Below are positions 63,752 through 64,000 of a stretch of 64,000 nucleotides of DNA, piece after piece (positions within the stretch are counted from its first letter, which is position 1; every line of letters begins with the position of its first letter). Location: assembly GCF_946151055.1 (NCBI RefSeq), contig NZ_CAMGYZ010000012.1:62001-126000 (forward strand). Reading direction: 5' to 3'. This DNA comes from Bacillus sp. Marseille-Q3570 (GTDB taxonomy: Bacteria > Bacillota > Bacilli > Bacillales > Fictibacillaceae). The position numbers and the translations under genes were made by a program. The notes beneath the pieces were generated by a model, which saw only the letters and a list, made by a program, of their open reading frames with translations, did no database searches and was not told the origin of the DNA.

Positions 63752-64000
63752 TTATAGATTGACATCTACACGAATAGGCTCCTCTTCAAGTTTAACGATC
63801 CCTATATATTTTAATGTTTCTGAAGATGTTGAATGATTTAGGATTTTTTGCAGTATTGAAATCGCAATTCCCTTTTTATATGCATGATAGGCAAATGTTT
63901 TTCTTAACGTATGTGTTCCAATTTTCCCCGGAACCCCAACTTCTTTAGCTGCTTTATTAATAATTCTATATGCTTGTTGACGTGTAATAGGTTGATTATT
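63752..64000 (-). CDS. Tyrosine recombinase/integrase, C-terminal part (runs off the window)
   Basis: 82 residues open to the window edge: ITRQQAYRIINKAAKEVG, then GTHTLRKTFAYHAYKKGI (the H-x-L-R motif), LNHSTSSETLKYIGI (second His and catalytic Tyr). Typical of phage or transposon integrases. What it belongs to lies beyond the window. Confidence 0.85.
   Translation of the reverse strand, partial: NNQPITRQQAYRIINKAAKEVGVPGKIGTHTLRKTFAYHAYKKGIAISILQKILNHSTSSETLKYIGIVKLEEEPIRVDVNL

Overview
The window looks like a chromosomal segment of an endospore-forming member of the Bacillaceae. Supporting genes are the SASP genes sspO and sspP, a GerA/GerB/GerC-type germinant receptor operon, sirA, and the block lexA-yneA-yneB-ynzC-tkt-sirA-yneF-ccdA-ccdC-yneK, which matches the Bacillus subtilis order. 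A glycine-betaine synthesis module and several cation-transport genes suggest a salt- or alkali-tolerant organism; that is inference. The exact species cannot be read from the sequence.

Layout. 1-1.9 kb: 5' end of aconitase (minus), sspO, a small conserved gene, sspP. 1.9-15.4 kb: a selenium region with selA and a SelW-like selenoprotein (minus), selD with an in-frame UGA (plus), a SAM riboswitch with metI-metC, a coupled minus-strand operon selB - glycosyltransferase - phnD-like - phnE-like - phnC-like, a serine-recombinase-like protein lacking the catalytic serine beside an unusual repeat-rich intergenic region, and tRNA-Sec (UCA). 15.4-21.4 kb: beta/gamma-crystallin-like protein, gbsA-gbsB, gbsR and a choline symporter resembling animal CHT1. 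21.4-26.3 kb: fni and a ger operon. 26.4-37.5 kb: the B. subtilis-like yneK-to-lexA block with additions (an orphan mrpB, yodJ-like, TVP38-like, mnmH). 37.5-50 kb: accessory genes, including a styrene-monooxygenase-like flavoprotein, a SAM-riboswitch-controlled SSS transporter, an O-antigen-ligase-like protein, ThuA, two very small Cys-rich genes, a class B PBP and two DUF3231 paralogues. 50-58.6 kb: a decayed zone holding frameshifted ilvD between two glnA 3' remnants, a tnpB remnant, cls, a DUF421 gene, a broken IS3-family element, a type I holin-like toxin and a pyruvate-oxidase remnant. 58.7-64 kb: two PII-like proteins with two DUF1538 membrane proteins, a two-TM K+ channel-like protein, a CPA1 antiporter with a TrkA-C domain, and the C-terminal end of a tyrosine integrase.

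How the genes work together. selD makes selenophosphate; selA, tRNA-Sec and selB use it to insert Sec; mnmH uses it for 2-selenouridine in tRNA. Both Sec genes visible here, selD and the SelW-like gene, sit next to selA, and each has a hairpin just after its UGA. The glycosyltransferase and ABC transporter coupled to selB may belong to selenium uptake and a selenosugar branch; this is the most interesting inference in the window. Relative to B. subtilis, about 24 kb (selenium, methionine, betaine, germination) lies between sspP and yneK, which are close together there.
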